A stretch of DNA of 64,000 nt from Kappaphycus alvarezii (GCA_002205965.3 NADL03000560.1:124001-188000), one strand, 5' to 3'; positions 41,613 through 52,096 are shown, counted from the stretch's first letter. The notes: a model not told the origin generated them from the letters alone. Numbers and translations are program-made.

Positions 41613-42566
41613 TCATCCCCCGCGACATGCGAAGGTCGCCGCGGCGTGCTCGACCAAATCTACGCCTTCCTCCGCACTGAAGCCAATTTCAACAACTTCA
41701 GCGTCGAGGCGCCGACGCAGCATCGACACGTATTCACGCTGGTGAACGCGGCGCTCGGCGCGGTGTGTAGCCAGCCGAAGCAGCGACTGAAGTGCCTGCT
41801 CGCCGTCCCTTCGAGCTCATTGACCACTTTCCGGATAACAGCACTCTCACGCCGATCGAAGATCTCCGGCAAAAGCGCGTTGACCAGTACTGCGCGAAGT
41901 GGGAGGTCGAGTTCGTCGCGAAGCCCGTCAGCAAGCTGCAACGTTTCGTTGACAGGGAGTTCTTCGGCGAGTGTGACCACGACGATCGCGGTCTTCTCAG
42001 CATCGCGCAACAGCTGGTCTACCGAGCGCGCCCGCTCGGCGAGAGCACCAACGCGGGTCATGATCAGTGCACCCCGGGGGACGGCTAGGGTCGATTTGGC
42101 ATGGCCGCTGGCCGGCATATCGACGACGATAAGATCATAGAGGGGACAATCATCGACCATTGCGCGCTCAAAACGCTCCAAGGCGATGAGCACCGCCATT
42201 TCGTTGACGCTGGGTGCCGCCTCCCAGAGTCTCGCGAGCACGCGGTTTCGATGGCCAAGCGCGCCAGACTCTTGACCTTCAGTATTTCAGCCAAAACCTC
42301 CTGCAGAGCTCGACGAATATCGAGATGCGTCACCCAAAGCTCCGGAAAACGATCGGGGGCGATTCTCTTGGGATCGTGCTGAGGTGCGACTCCGCCGAGA
42401 AGCGTACCGCTGACCGCCCTCGCCGAAAGCTCAACGAGAAGCACACGCCTGCTTGAACGTCTCGCCGCAACGGCCAAGGCGGCAGCTAGCGTCGACTTGC
42501 CCACCCCGCCTTTTCCGGTGACCAAAATCAGGCGATGTGAGAGGAGAGAATGCTGGCTGACTTCAC
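41613..42566 (-). CDS. ArsA/GET3-family ATPase, second member (frameshifted)
   Basis: About 318 residues. Canonical P-loop VTGKGGVGKSTLAAALAVAA, switch region LLVELSARAVSGTLLG, and in the next frame YDLIVVDMPASGHAKSTLAVP, MTRVGALAERARSVDQLLRD, VVTLAEELPVNETLQLADGL. The tail after another break reads LRLATHRAERRVHQREYV to TGA 41613. Breaks near 42540, 42230 and 41790. The start is probably GTG 42566, ten bases after the dnaJ stop (MKSASILSSH), joined to the P-loop by one base. Same operon as dnaJ and the first ArsA protein. Confidence 0.8.
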
Positions 42567-42576
42567 CCGCCGGGGT

Positions 42577-43649
42577 TCAAGAGAAAAGCCTGCGCTTCTT
42601 CTCCGGCAGCTCGCTGAACTCCTGGAGCACTCGTCGTTGCTGGCTAGTGAGCTGGCGAGGCACCACCACTCGAGCCACAACATGCAGATCCCCTCGCCCG
42701 CCTCCGCGAAGGCGAGGCACTCCCTGACGCTTGATGGTAATGATATCATTGGGCTGGGTTCCGGCTTTGACGATCACCTCGAGCTCACCTTCCAAGCCCT
42801 CAACGTGGGTCTTGGTCCGAGGGCAGCCTCGGCAATGTCGATCTCGACCTCAGCGACGATATCGTCGCCCTCGCGGCGCAGCGTTTCATGGGGTTCGATG
42901 CGAACCGCAACGTAGAGGTCACCCGGCGGACCACCACCGCTACCCGCCTCGCCTTCTCCGCTGTAGCGCAAGCTCATTCCCTCGTCGAAACCTGCCGGCA
43001 CTTTCACCAAAACGCTTCGCTCTTTACGCACAACTCCGGAACCCTGACAGTTTCGGCAATTTTCCGACAAGGTATACCCTCGGCCCCCACAGGTGGGACA
43101 TGCTGAACTCACCAGGAACATGCCCTGACCGTGGACCACCTGACCCTTGCCCTGACAGGTCTCGCAGAGCACCTTCCTGGCCCCGGGTTCGCCTCCTGAG
43201 CCCGAGCAGCGCTCGCAAGCCACGGGATGATCCAAGGTGATCTCGCGCTCGGTACCAAAAACCGATTCTTTGAAGCTCAAAGCCAGATCGTAGCGCAGGT
43301 CGGAACCACGACGGCCTCCCGTGCGACGACCCCGCGAGCTGCCAAAATTAAAGAGGTCACCAAAGATATCACCAAAGGAGTTAAAGATATCTTCGATGCC
43401 AGCGCCGCTGAAACCCGAGAACCCTTGACCTCGAAGACCTTCGTGACCGTGACGATCGTAGATCGCGCGTTTTTGGGGGTCGGATAAGACTTCGTAGGCC
43501 TCAGAGGCCTCTTTGAATTTTTCCTCAGCCCCAGCCGACGAGTTACGATCGGGATGAAATTCCATCGCCAGCTTGCGGTAAGCGGTCTTGATGGCCCGAT
43601 CATCGGCCTGCTGCGATACGCTCAAGATTTCGTAGTAGTCGCGCGGCAT
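42577..43649 (-). CDS. dnaJ: Chaperone DnaJ (one frameshift)
   Basis: Hsp40 cochaperone of DnaK, ~357 residues. J domain with HPD ([20 protein letters not shown]), glycine/phenylalanine linker ([20 protein letters not shown]), four CxxCxGxG zinc motifs ([32 protein letters not shown]), C-terminal substrate domain ([18 protein letters not shown]). After a break near 42815 it continues [20 protein letters not shown] to [13 protein letters not shown] 42577. All classical type I features are present. No dnaK or grpE is next to it. The upstream region has an inverted repeat at 43729-43748. Confidence 0.95.
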
Positions 43650-43728
43650 GCATGCTCCTCGGACAAAAACGGGCGCTGACTCCGAAGGGGAAGGGTAAGG
43701 CCTAGGCGGGACCCGTCAAGGCCTGATC

Positions 43729-43748
43729 TAAACCCCGTTTAGGGTTTA
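43729..43748. promoter_or_regulatory. Inverted repeat upstream of dnaJ
   Basis: TAAACCC and GGGTTTA form a perfect 7-base inverted repeat around CGTTTA, 80 bases upstream of the dnaJ start, in a 231-base divergence-free gap that also follows the EI24 gene stop. It could be an operator or part of a hairpin terminator for EI24. It is not a CIRCE element. The rest of 43650-43880 shows no gene. Confidence 0.4.
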
Positions 43749-43880
43749 AACAGTTTCTTAGTGCAGTCGCGACGGCCGTGGCCCTCAGCATGAGCATAGC
43801 GCAAACCACCGCGACGCCCCACCGGCGCCTCCGTGCACTCGCTTGATCGCGATCTCAGGGGTGTTGGGTAAGCCTCCTAC

Positions 43881-44717
43881 TCAGCGATGGACCTGGTCAC
43901 TGCTCTCCAGGTCGCAAAAAGCAAGAGTACCCCCAGCGACCACAATCACAAGCAGAAGCAGGTTGAGACCGGGCACGAGCAAGAGCAGCATCGCCGAGCT
44001 TCCAAAGCCCAGACTCAAAGCGCGGTGACGCCAGACAAAGGCCAAGCGGTCACGGTACGGTACGAAACGTCGTGTTTGAGGCAGACCGATGAACGTCACG
44101 GCGAGAACCAACGCGCCAAAAGCGAGGCTCGCGCCCGAAGCGGCCAGGGTACCGAACCCTGGTATAAATGATACGACAAAGATCGGGATATGAACCACAA
44201 ACAGGATCACCAGGCTCCACAGCAGATCCGTAATGTTGAACACGATACTTCGCACGACACTCCAAACACTGAACGATTGGACGGGAGAACCCAAAACTAT
44301 CCCTTCGATTCTCTCGCTCAACGCGTCCAGCCAGGGACTCGCCACGGTCTGACCCAAGAGCACGACCACCACCGAGGAGACCACCAGAACCACCATGCCA
44401 GCGAGAAACCAGAACAAGACGCTCAGCGCCACGGAGACGGCGCCGGTTTCCGACAACGCTAGGCCGGTTACCCAGGAGCTCAGTGATGCGCTCGCCTTCG
44501 AGAGCCACGGCCATACCCCCCAAGCGATGGCAGCGACAACCAGTAGGAAGAAGATGACGTTCACCGCCACCGCCCATACCGCGAAGCTCCACAAGCGATG
44601 ACGACCCATAAATTTGAAGCCCGACATGGGGTACGTGAAACCGCGAAGAAACCGGCCCAGCAGTGGATTCGCGCGGCTCTCTGGCCTAGCGTCTATCCAT
44701 GATCGGGTTTGTCTCAT
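43881..44717 (-). CDS. EI24-domain membrane protein (CysZ-like)
   Basis: Intact, 278 residues. It shows the EI24/CysZ layout: a paired N-terminal segment FLRGFTYPMSGFKFMGRHRLW followed by helices FAVWAVAVNVIFFLLVVAA, LFWFLAGMVVLVVSSVVVVL, a central region VASPWLDALSERIEGIVLG and later helices (VVHIPIFVVSFIPGFGTLAA). CysZ members import sulfate, but most EI24 proteins are unassigned; sulfate import would fit cysteine-dependent bacillithiol synthesis only loosely. Divergent from the methyltransferase gene. Confidence 0.85.
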   Translation of the reverse strand: MRQTRSWIDARPESRANPLLGRFLRGFTYPMSGFKFMGRHRLWSFAVWAVAVNVIFFLLVVAAIAWGVWPWLSKASASLSSWVTGLALSETGAVSVALSVLFWFLAGMVVLVVSSVVVVLLGQTVASPWLDALSERIEGIVLGSPVQSFSVWSVVRSIVFNITDLLWSLVILFVVHIPIFVVSFIPGFGTLAASGASLAFGALVLAVTFIGLPQTRRFVPYRDRLAFVWRHRALSLGFGSSAMLLLLVPGLNLLLLVIVVAGGTLAFCDLESSDQVHR

Positions 44718-44817
44718 GGTCGTCGGTTTTCCTTTCCGAACGCGGGTTTCTCGCCGCTGCTACACTCCCTCAGGTCGCTGACGCAAGCAGTACCCAGCGA
44801 GCACGGAGACCATCACC

Positions 44818-46705
44818 GTGAGTCGGAAAAGATTCATCGATGCCCTTGAAACCGGTGGTTTGGTCGGCGACGGAGCGATGGGAAGTTTGCTCTACGAACG
44901 GGGGATCTACGCCAATCGAAGCTTCGAGCAGATTAACATTGAGCGTCCTGAGCTTGTCGAGAAGATCCATCGAGACTACGTCGCCGCTGGCGCAGACGTT
45001 CATTGGACCAACACCTTCGGCGCCAATCGCGTTCGCCTTGCACGGGCTGGGCTCGGAGAACACGTCGTGGCCATCAACAAGGCGGCGGTCGCCAACGCTC
45101 GCCGTGCGGTGGGCACCGGCTATCTCGGCGGGTCTATCGGTCCCACCGGACTGCCACCGAGCGAGCTGCGCCGCCGCCAGCGTGAAGTTCAGGCCGCCTA
45201 CACCGAACAAGCCTTTCTACTTGAAGAAGCCGGCTGCGATCTGATCGTCTTAGAGACGTTCAATTTTGTCCCGAGCTCCAATCCGCTCTCGAAGCTGTGC
45301 GCAAAATCGTGAGGCTTCCGGTCCTCGCCCAAGTCCTGATCGGCGTCGATGGCAAGGTGAGCGACGGCACCGAGCCGCTCGATCTCGCTCGCGAGATGCG
45401 AGCGTGGGGAGCCGATGGCGTTGGAGTCAATTGCAATGGACCGGATCTGATCTATGAAGCTGCGGCCGCCATGGCGGACACCGGGCTGCCCGTGGCCGCA
45501 TCTCCGAATGCTGGTCGACCTCGCTCAATCGACGACCGCATGATTTATCTCGCAACGCCGGAGAACTTTGGGGTCTATGCCCGACGTATGTTCAAGGCCG
45601 GGGTAAAACTGGTTGGCGGCTGCTGTGGTACCGGGCCCGAGCACATTGAACGGGTCAGCGCTTCGGCGCGGATGGTCGTACCCGCGAGCACGGCTCGGTG
45701 GTCGTAGACCTCGCTGAAGCCAGGCCGCCACCGCAACGTCCTCCAGAGCAGCGAAGCGAGTTCGGAGCTAAACTCGGGCGACGCTTCGTCGTAAGCGTCG
45801 AAGTCAATCCCGACGCGGGTTTGGGGGTGGAAAGACCGGTCGAGGCTGCGCGTATGCTCCGGGATGCAGGCGCCGACGTAATCAACATCGCCGACGGTCC
45901 CCGCGCCAGCCTGCGTATGAGCAATCTCGCCCTGGCGCTTCGCATACGCGAGGCGCTCGATATCGATATTTTACTCCACCTGTGTACCCGTGATCGCAAT
46001 CTGCTGGCGCTGCAATCGAGCGCTTTGGGCGCGCACGTCTTGGGGATCCGCAACGTGTGGTGGTCACGGCGATCCGCCTAAGGTTGGCGATTATCCGAAC
46101 GCAACCGCGGTCTACGATCTCGATTCGATCGGATTGTTAAAATTGCTGAATGGCTTAAATGCGGGCCGCGACCTCGCCGGCAAGACCCTGGGAGACACCA
46201 CGAACTTTGTCCTTGCGACCGGCGTTGAACCGGCGGCGCACGATTTTGATCGTGAGATTAGCCGCTTGCGCCAAAAAGTCGCCGCCGGTGCCGACGCGAT
46301 CATGACACAGCCGGTCTACGACCTCGCCCATCTCGAGCGCTATCTCGAGGCGACGGCAGATCTCGACGTTCCGGTGCTCGTGGGGATCCTTCCGCTCGCA
46401 AGCTACAAAAACGCGGCGTTTTGAGCGCCCATGTGCCGGGCATGAATGTCCCCGAGGCGATCCTCGAGCGCATGCGTCGCGCCGGCAGCGGCAAAGCTGG
46501 GCGTCAGGAAGGCTTGGCCATCGCTACCGAAGTTCTCCACGCGATACGAGACCGTGTGGCAGGTGCCTACCTGATGCCACCTTTAGGCCGCTACGACATG
46601 GCCGCTGAGATTTTGGAGTCTCTAGGTAGCGACCGTGCGGTCAGCCCAACGGCGCCCGGCTATTGCGGCAGCTCTGACGCACCCTCGGTGCCGTGCACCG
46701 GATAA
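44818..46705 (+). CDS. Homocysteine S-methyltransferase / methylenetetrahydrofolate reductase fusion (frameshifted)
   Basis: Bifunctional methionine-synthesis protein of ~628 residues. N-terminal Hcy domain: LVGDGAMGSLLYERG, WTNTFGANRVRLARAGLGEH, zinc Cys in GVGVNCNGPDLIYE and the GGCCGTGPEHI pair. C-terminal MTHFR TIM barrel: RRFVVSVEVNPDAGLGVERP, DVINIADGPRASLRMS, GDPPKVGDYPNATAVYDLDS, AAGADAIMTQPVYD, VPVLVGILPLASYKNA. No cobalamin domain. Four or more breaks (about 45290, 45670, 46050, 46425). Start GTG 44818. The 3' end overlaps ribD on the other strand by 46 bases. A partial copy of its reductase region lies at 54249-54378. Confidence 0.85.
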
Positions 46706-47802
46706 CCAGTGATCGCGAGATCACCGTCTAACCATTCATGGTCCACAATGTCGACCATCATGGTTTCGGCAAGGCGAGCGATCCCCTCGCCTTCTACCGA
46801 CGCTCGCGCGCTTCGACCGCCGATAATGCGAGGCGCAATAAAGCCATGGATCTTGTCGATGAGCCCCGCGTCGTTCAATCCCCCGAGCAGTCTTGGGCCG
46901 CCCTCGAACAGAACCGAGGTAATGTCGCGCTCCCCTAACCGGATCAACACCCCATCGACACCGAGATGGCCATGCCGACGTCCTGAGCGAAAGACGTCGG
47001 CGCCAGCGGCTTCGAGCGCTTGGACGCGTTCTACAGGGGCGTCATCGCTGACGAAAATCCAGCTGGGCGCCTCAGAATCAACCTGGATGAGCTTAGCGTC
47101 AGGTGGGGTGCGCGCGTGGGTATCCAAGACCACGCGGACGGATCCCGACCACCGCGACTTCGGCAGGTAAGCTTGGGTCGTCGGCGAGGACGGTTCCGAC
47201 CCCGACAGCGATCGCGTCGTAGCGGTTCCTGAGCTCGTGACCTCGTTCCCGAGCTTTCTTCGTGGTGATCCACTGGATTCGCCGCCGCGGGTTGCCACAC
47301 GGCCATCGAGAGATTGAGCGATTTTTACCGCAACAAAGGGGCGTCGGGTCTGCACGTAATGAATGAACGCCTCATGAACCCGGCGACACGACTCCTCGAG
47401 CAGGCCGACTTCGACGGCGATTCCCAGCTTGCCGCAAGCGACGAATGCCCGCGGCCGTTCACCAGGGATGAGGGTCGCGCACGCCGATCCAGACGCGCTC
47501 AACACCGGCTTGGATCAAGGCCTCGGTGCAGGGCGGCGTCCGCCCGAAATGGTCACAAGGCTCAAGCGTGATGTAGACCTGCGCCCCCGCGAGGCGTCGC
47601 CGGCGGCTTCGAGGGCGCGCGTCTCGGCGTGGGGTCTTCCGGTGGGCGCGGTATACGCCGCAGCGATGACACGCTCGCCGCGTGCGATAACACAGCCTAC
47701 CGAAGGGTTCGGACGAGTGCGGCCTAAGCCCCGCTCGGCCTCAACCAGCGCACGCTGCATCATCGAAACTCGTAACGTTATGTCTTTCGCCGGCGTCTTC
47801 AT
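46660..47802 (-). CDS. ribD: Bifunctional riboflavin deaminase/reductase RibD (frameshifted)
   Basis: Catalyses steps two and three of riboflavin synthesis, ~380 residues. N-terminal deaminase: [19 protein letters not shown], zinc His-Ala-Glu in [13 protein letters not shown] and, in a neighbouring frame, [21 protein letters not shown]-terminal reductase: [58 protein letters not shown]. Breaks near 47620 and 47470, with one or more within ~47250-47200. Supplies flavin to the many flavoproteins here, but no other rib gene is adjacent. It is divergent from aat. Confidence 0.92.
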
Positions 47803-47907
47803 CGCACTTCGACATCCACCCTTGATCGCGGCCGAACCGTAGGGGTCAGCGGCGTTCTGAGTATAACGACGAGTGCGAGCGGGGATCTAACCTCCGGCGG
47901 ATACGGT

Positions 47908-48606
47908 ATGGGCACACGTCGCGAATTCTTCTTTCCAAACCCGAATCCGCAAATCCCTACGGATTGGTTTGCCATCACCCGCACCATGTCACCCAAGCTA
48001 TTGCTGGAAGCCTATCAGCGCGGGATCTTTCCTTGGTCAGAACGGCCGGTACGATGGTATTCTCCAGACCCCAGAGCGGTTTTTCTCCCGAGCGCATCCA
48101 TCTGCCCGCAGTTTGAAGCGTGTCTTGAACCGTGGCGTCTTTCGCGTCACCTTTGACCAAGCCTTTGGCCATGTCATCCGGGTTGTGCCGAGAACCATCA
48201 AGACGACGGGGTATGGATCACCGAAGGCTTCATCCAACACTACTCGACACTCTTTGACCTCGGTTATGCTCATTCCACGGAAGTCTGGCAAGGTAAGCAC
48301 TTGGTAGGCGGACTCTACGGGATCCATATCGCGGGTTCTTTGCTGGCGAGTCAATGTTCTACACAGTGAGCAACGCCTCGAAGTCGCCTTCGCCTACACC
48401 GCGCCCAGCTTCAGCGCCTCGGGGTCGTGCTCTTCGACGCTCAAGTGATCAACGAAAACAGCCACCGTTTGGGTGCTATTCTGCTGCGCCGCTCAGATTA
48501 CCTCACCCGGCTCAATCAAGCGATGCACACCGACGTGCCCGACGGTCGGCCCTGGCCTCAGCCTCCCGGGCCACTCGGTAGCATTCATCCACCGACGTTT
48601 GCCTGA
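47908..48606 (+). CDS. aat: Leucyl/phenylalanyl-tRNA-protein transferase (frameshifted)
   Basis: Adds Leu or Phe to N-termini starting with Arg/Lys, marking proteins for ClpS/ClpAP (bacterial N-end rule). About 233 residues, normal length. Motifs: EAYQRGIFPWSERPVRWYSP then DPRAVFLP, later VWITEGFIQHYSTLFDLGYA, STEVWQGKHLVGGLYGI, MFYTVSNASKVAFAY, LGVVLFDAQVINENSHRLGA. Breaks near 48105, 48190, 48345 and 48400. Stop TGA 48606 after PGPLGSIHPPTFA. The short initial part is MGTRREFFFPNPNPQ. Confidence 0.9.
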
Positions 48607-48640
48607 GGATCCAACGTGCCTCGTGGCGACCTTGGCGCGA

Positions 48641-49543
48641 TCAAGGTCCGAAAGGAGCCTGGGTGATCCCGCCGAGAGCATAGGTACGCGCCCGCAACTC
48701 CTCGATGAGCTTCAGCGGTTGCCGGTCGGGAAGCTCCCAGGCAGCCAGGGCACGACCGATCAGGACCTTGATCTGCTGATGCATTTTATTCCTAGCCTCG
48801 TGGAAAAACAGCGCGAGTCGAAGTGTTGGGTGGAGTAGGCTCGCCAGTTGAAACAGACGGCTATTTTGCCCCTTGAAATAGATCGGAACCACCGTGGCGT
48901 TGCTCTGCATGATGAGCCGAGCGGTAAAAGGTTTCCATGCCGGGTCATAGGCACGACCGCGTGGCGTCAGAGCTGTGGACACCGTGCCACCCGGGAATAC
49001 AACGATCGCCCCGCCCTGCTCCAGCAATGCACGTGCCGCCGCCCGGGAGGCCAAGTTCATGCGTTTCGCCGAATCGGTATCGGCAAAATCGATGGGCAAC
49101 AGATGCCGCCTAGCCTCTTCAGCGCGGGAGAGAACGCTGTTGACGATCACCTTAAAGTCGGGACGAACCTGCTCGATAAGCCAAGCGAGTACGATCCCGT
49201 CGATCACACCGAAGGGATGATTGGCCACGACGACCAGAGGACCTCGTTCGGGGATAGCCCGAAGCCGCTCGGCGTCGAACTGAATATCGAGTCCTAGCAA
49301 GCGAACAGCGCTCGACCAAAAACCCTCTTGACTTTGAGTGTCTCGACGGTAGCCGAGATAGAGCCGTCTCAAAGTACGCTGGCCCGAAACCGCCTCGATA
49401 CCCTTGATCACACAACGCTTGAGCAGAGGGTCACTCCGTGCGGCGTAGCTGAAGCTCGATGGATCTGCGGCGTTCAGCAGATCCAACTCGTCCAGTGGAT
49501 CGACCATGTTGAGGGGCAGGCCCCGTCGCTCAGGACTCGGCAC
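48641..49543 (-). CDS. PlsC-like lysophospholipid acyltransferase
   Basis: Intact, 300 residues (or 288 from Met 49507). Contains NHPFGVIDG (the HX5D variant seen in the hemolysin/OlsA-like branch), FPGGTVSTALTPRGRAYD and VVPIYFKGQNSRLFQLASLL, acyl-acceptor motifs of glycerophosphate or ornithine-lipid acyltransferases. The N-terminus before residue 70 is a soluble extension. The 5' end overlaps msrA by 14 bases, so they are cotranscribed. Which lysolipid it acylates is unknown. Confidence 0.85.
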   Translation of the reverse strand: MPSPERRGLPLNMVDPLDELDLLNAADPSSFSYAARSDPLLKRCVIKGIEAVSGQRTLRRLYLGYRRDTQSQEGFWSSAVRLLGLDIQFDAERLRAIPERGPLVVVANHPFGVIDGIVLAWLIEQVRPDFKVIVNSVLSRAEEARRHLLPIDFADTDSAKRMNLASRAAARALLEQGGAIVVFPGGTVSTALTPRGRAYDPAWKPFTARLIMQSNATVVPIYFKGQNSRLFQLASLLHPTLRLALFFHEARNKMHQQIKVLIGRALAAWELPDRQPLKLIEELRARTYALGGITQAPFGP

Positions 49544-50195
49544 CCTTTTTTACCAGCGGTGGGACATCTTTCCAGACCCGCTCGATGAAGGCATCGCGAC
49601 CCGAGCCACGCCGGTACGACGTGTAGCGAGCGCTACTTTTTTTGGAGAAGTCCTGGTGGTAGTTCTCGGCAGGGAAAAAATTCTTGAAGTCACGGACCTC
49701 GGTCACAACCGGCTTCTCGAAAAGGCCGAGTGCTTCGATCTTGGCAATGGCTGCCTTGGCGATGCGTCGCTGCGCGTTGTTATGCACGAAGATCGCCGAG
49801 CGGTAGTGGGCACCTCGGTCGACGAATGAGCCTTCAGCATCGGTGGGGTCGATCAGACGAAAGAAGTGATCCACCAACTCCGCGTAGCTCACCTCCTTGG
49901 GGTCGTAGAAGAGGTGCACGGTTTCGAGATGATCGGTCTTGCCATACGCAACCGCGTTATACGCTGGGTTGGATCGGCTCCCTCCCGCAAAGCCGCTGAT
50001 GGCCGCCTTGACGCCTTTGATTTTTTCCATATCGGCTTCGACGCACCAAAAACAGCCTCCGGCAAAGGTAGCCACCTCGGTTCCTTCAGGCTGAACCACG
50101 TCGGGTCGGCTCATGTCCTTCGCGGCAATAGCTAAGGGATTGAGCACCCAAAAAAGCGCCGGCGCCCAACACAACAAGCCCTGCGACTGTGACAT
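49530..50195 (-). CDS. msrA: Exported peptide-methionine (S)-S-oxide reductase MsrA
   Basis: Repairs oxidised methionine, 221 residues, intact. The N-terminal ~25 residues (LLCWAPALFWVLNPLAIAAK) form a signal peptide, so the enzyme probably works in the periplasm. The catalytic motif is ATFAGGCFWCVEADMEKIKG, with GFAGGSRSNPAYNAVAYG, HLETVHLFYDPKEVSY and ENYHQDFSKK conserved. A periplasmic MsrA needs an electron donor, none of which is visible nearby. Cotranscribed with the acyltransferase. Confidence 0.93.
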   Translation of the reverse strand: MSQSQGLLCWAPALFWVLNPLAIAAKDMSRPDVVQPEGTEVATFAGGCFWCVEADMEKIKGVKAAISGFAGGSRSNPAYNAVAYGKTDHLETVHLFYDPKEVSYAELVDHFFRLIDPTDAEGSFVDRGAHYRSAIFVHNNAQRRIAKAAIAKIEALGLFEKPVVTEVRDFKNFFPAENYHQDFSKKSSARYTSYRRGSGRDAFIERVWKDVPPLVKKGAES

Positions 50196-50345
50196 TCAAT
50201 TTCACTCCGAACTCCTTTCGATAGTCAATATGAGGACTTCCCCGGCGATCGACAAGGTGGTCCAGCTCGGAGATCGAGCTCCAAGCTCTCGAAACCTTCC
50301 AAACACTCGGCGGCTTGACAGACCGCCGTCGGGCGGAGCTGGGGC

Positions 50346-50369
50346 TACCCTCGATACTACCCTCGATAC
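50346..50369. repeat. Two tandem copies of a 12-base unit
   Basis: TACCCTCGATAC occurs twice head to tail in the gap (50196-50434) between msrA and tRNA-Asn. The rest of that gap shows no gene. Probably local slippage; no role assigned. Confidence 0.7.
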
Positions 50370-50376
50370 ACCGGAC

Positions 50377-50405
50377 TTGACGCCCTAGCGACCATCGCCT
50401 ACATC
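50377..50405 (+). promoter_or_regulatory. Candidate promoter of tRNA-Asn
   Basis: TTGACG (50377-50382), 17-base spacer, TACATC (50400-50405), then a GC-rich discriminator (CCGGGG) as at stringently controlled promoters; the tRNA begins 30 bases later. The -10 match is only 3 of 6. Confidence 0.4.
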
Positions 50406-50434
50406 CCGGGGTCGACGCTTCGGAGCGTTGGTGT

Positions 50435-50510
50435 TCCCGAGTAGCTCAGTTGGTAGAGCAGGTGGCTGTTAACCACCGGGCCGGCGGTTCGAGTCCGTCC
50501 TCGGGAGCCA
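50435..50510 (+). tRNA. tRNA-Asn (anticodon GTT)
   Basis: Complete 76-base cloverleaf with encoded CCA. Acceptor TCCCGAG/CTCGGGA, D arm GCTCAGTTGGTAGAGC, anticodon stem GGTGG/CCACC with loop CTGTTAA giving GTT, T arm GGCGGTTCGAGTCCGTC. Single, non-clustered. Confidence 0.96.
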
Positions 50511-50523
50511 CTTCTTATCGTGC

Positions 50524-50551
50524 TGCAACACTCGGTGTTGCAGGAGTTTTT
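50524..50551 (+). terminator. Hairpin with T-run, overlapping the ribosome site of the fasciclin gene
   Basis: TGCAACAC-TCG-GTGTTGCA is a perfect 8-base stem with a 3-base loop, followed by GGAG and five T just before ATG 50553. As DNA-directed terminator it ends tRNA-Asn transcription; the AGGAG ribosome site starts at the last stem base, so read-through transcripts could have restricted initiation. Confidence 0.6.
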
Positions 50552-50552
50552 A

Positions 50553-52096
50553 ATGCGACTCGGAATCGTCAAAGGTATATCGACCGCCTTGGCCGTGGTG
50601 ATGCTTGCCGCTGCATGCGGCGAGGGTGAGGAAGTTCCACCAGAGCCTCCTTCTGGTGGTAACGCCGTGACCCCCGATGATCCGCCACCCGCCGATGAGC
50701 CGAATGAAGCCGATGAACCGGATACGCCGGATGATCCCGTGGATGACGGCGGCCTTACCCTCTTGGAGTTGGCTTCAGCCGATAGCGATCTGTCGATCCT
50801 CGATGGGCTGGTCACGCAGCTCACCGAGGAGGGCCTGTTGGATACACTCACCGGCGACGGGCCGTTGACCGTGTTCGCCCCCACCAATGAAGCGTTCGAG
50901 AATCTGCCCTTCGAGGTGTCTGAACTGACAGCGGAGCAACTGGGGACGATTTTGAGTTATCACGTGATCAGCGGCGCGGAGATCATGTCTTCGATGATCG
51001 AAGACGCTACCTCGCAAGAATCTCTTGAAGGCCGGGCACTGAGCTTTGATGTCGCTGGGGATGTCATTTTGCTCAACGGTCTCACGACGGTGACCCAGGC
51101 CGACATCGACGCGTCGAATGGCATTATTCACCTGATCGACACCCTGCTTATTCCCCCGGGTTTCCTTTCCCGGGAACGTTGATCGACGCGGCGTCGTATT
51201 ATTCGGGTTTGACAACGCTGGTCAGCGCCGTGGGCGCTGCTGATGCTGCGGGTGCAGGGCTTGCTGGGGAACTCACGGGCGATGGCACATTCACTGTTTT
51301 CGCGCCGACTAACAGTGGCTTCCCCGAAAACAGCTCTTCGTTGCTCGAAGACACCGACGCGTTGAGCGCTGTTCTTCGATACCATGTGCTGCCTGCTGAA
51401 GACCCGCTTTTCTCGAGCTTTACGCCAGACGATATCATCACCGCTTCAGACGCCGATCTCCCGGGGCAGGCGACGTTTCCGACTTTGGGCGATAGCCCAG
51501 ACAATGGCTTAGAAGACAGCCCGCGCGTTGTCATCTCCACCGGCGACGAAGGCATTCAAGTCAACGACTCGAACGTCATCTTCTACAACCTGGTCACGAG
51601 CAATGGAGCGATTATCGTGATCGACCACGTGCTCGCCCCACCCGGGGATATCGTTGCGGTTGCGAGCGCAAACCCCGAGTTGCGCACGTGGGTGGATCTG
51701 ATCGAGCAACAAAGCTTGGACACCTTGCTTCGCAGTCCCGGCGAAACACCCGCCGACCCGGGCTTCACCGTGTTTGCACCGACCAACGACGCCTTCGACG
51801 CTCTCGATGCCTTGCCTGAAGATGACATGCTCACACAATTCCTCCTCTATCACGTCACGAGAGGGCAGCGTGATTCGGCCATAATCCCCCAATTCGCTGG
51901 CACATCGACGGCGTCGCTTGACGCCGATCTCAATGGTATCGATATCGAGGTCCAAAATGGTGTCGTGGTCTTGAACACCAGCGCACGGTTCGTGATGACA
52001 GATATTCCGGCTTCAAACGGGATCATCCACGTGATCGATTCGGTTCTCAATGTTGACGATTCTGTTCTCGGTGGCCCGCCGAGGACGGCACCGTGA
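50553..52096 (+). CDS. Lipoprotein with three fasciclin (FAS1) domains (one frameshift)
   Basis: About 515 residues. A lipoprotein signal (MRLGIVKGISTALAVVMLAA, lipobox AAACG) is followed by a Pro/Asp/Glu-rich linker (DDPPPADEPNEADEPDTPDD) and FAS1 domains: TVFAPTNEAFENLPFEVSEL with LGTILSYHVISG and SNGIIHLIDTLLIPPG; then FTVFAPTNSGFPENSSSL, AVLRYHVLPA and NGAIIVIDHVLAPPG; then FTVFAPTNDAFDALDAL, LLYHVTRGQ and ASNGIIHVIDSVLNVD. One break at 51170 (PPGF-FPGTLIDAAS). FAS1 domains mediate adhesion; anchored to the outer membrane. SD is AGGAG before ATG 50553. Confidence 0.9.

Noticed and set aside
40467..42566. Arsenic resistance locus
   Set aside because: No arsB, arsC, arsD or arsR; the ATPase pair lies in a dnaJ operon.
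50346..50369. Tandem 12-base repeat considered as part of a CRISPR array
   Set aside because: Only two adjacent copies, no spacers, no cas genes in the window.
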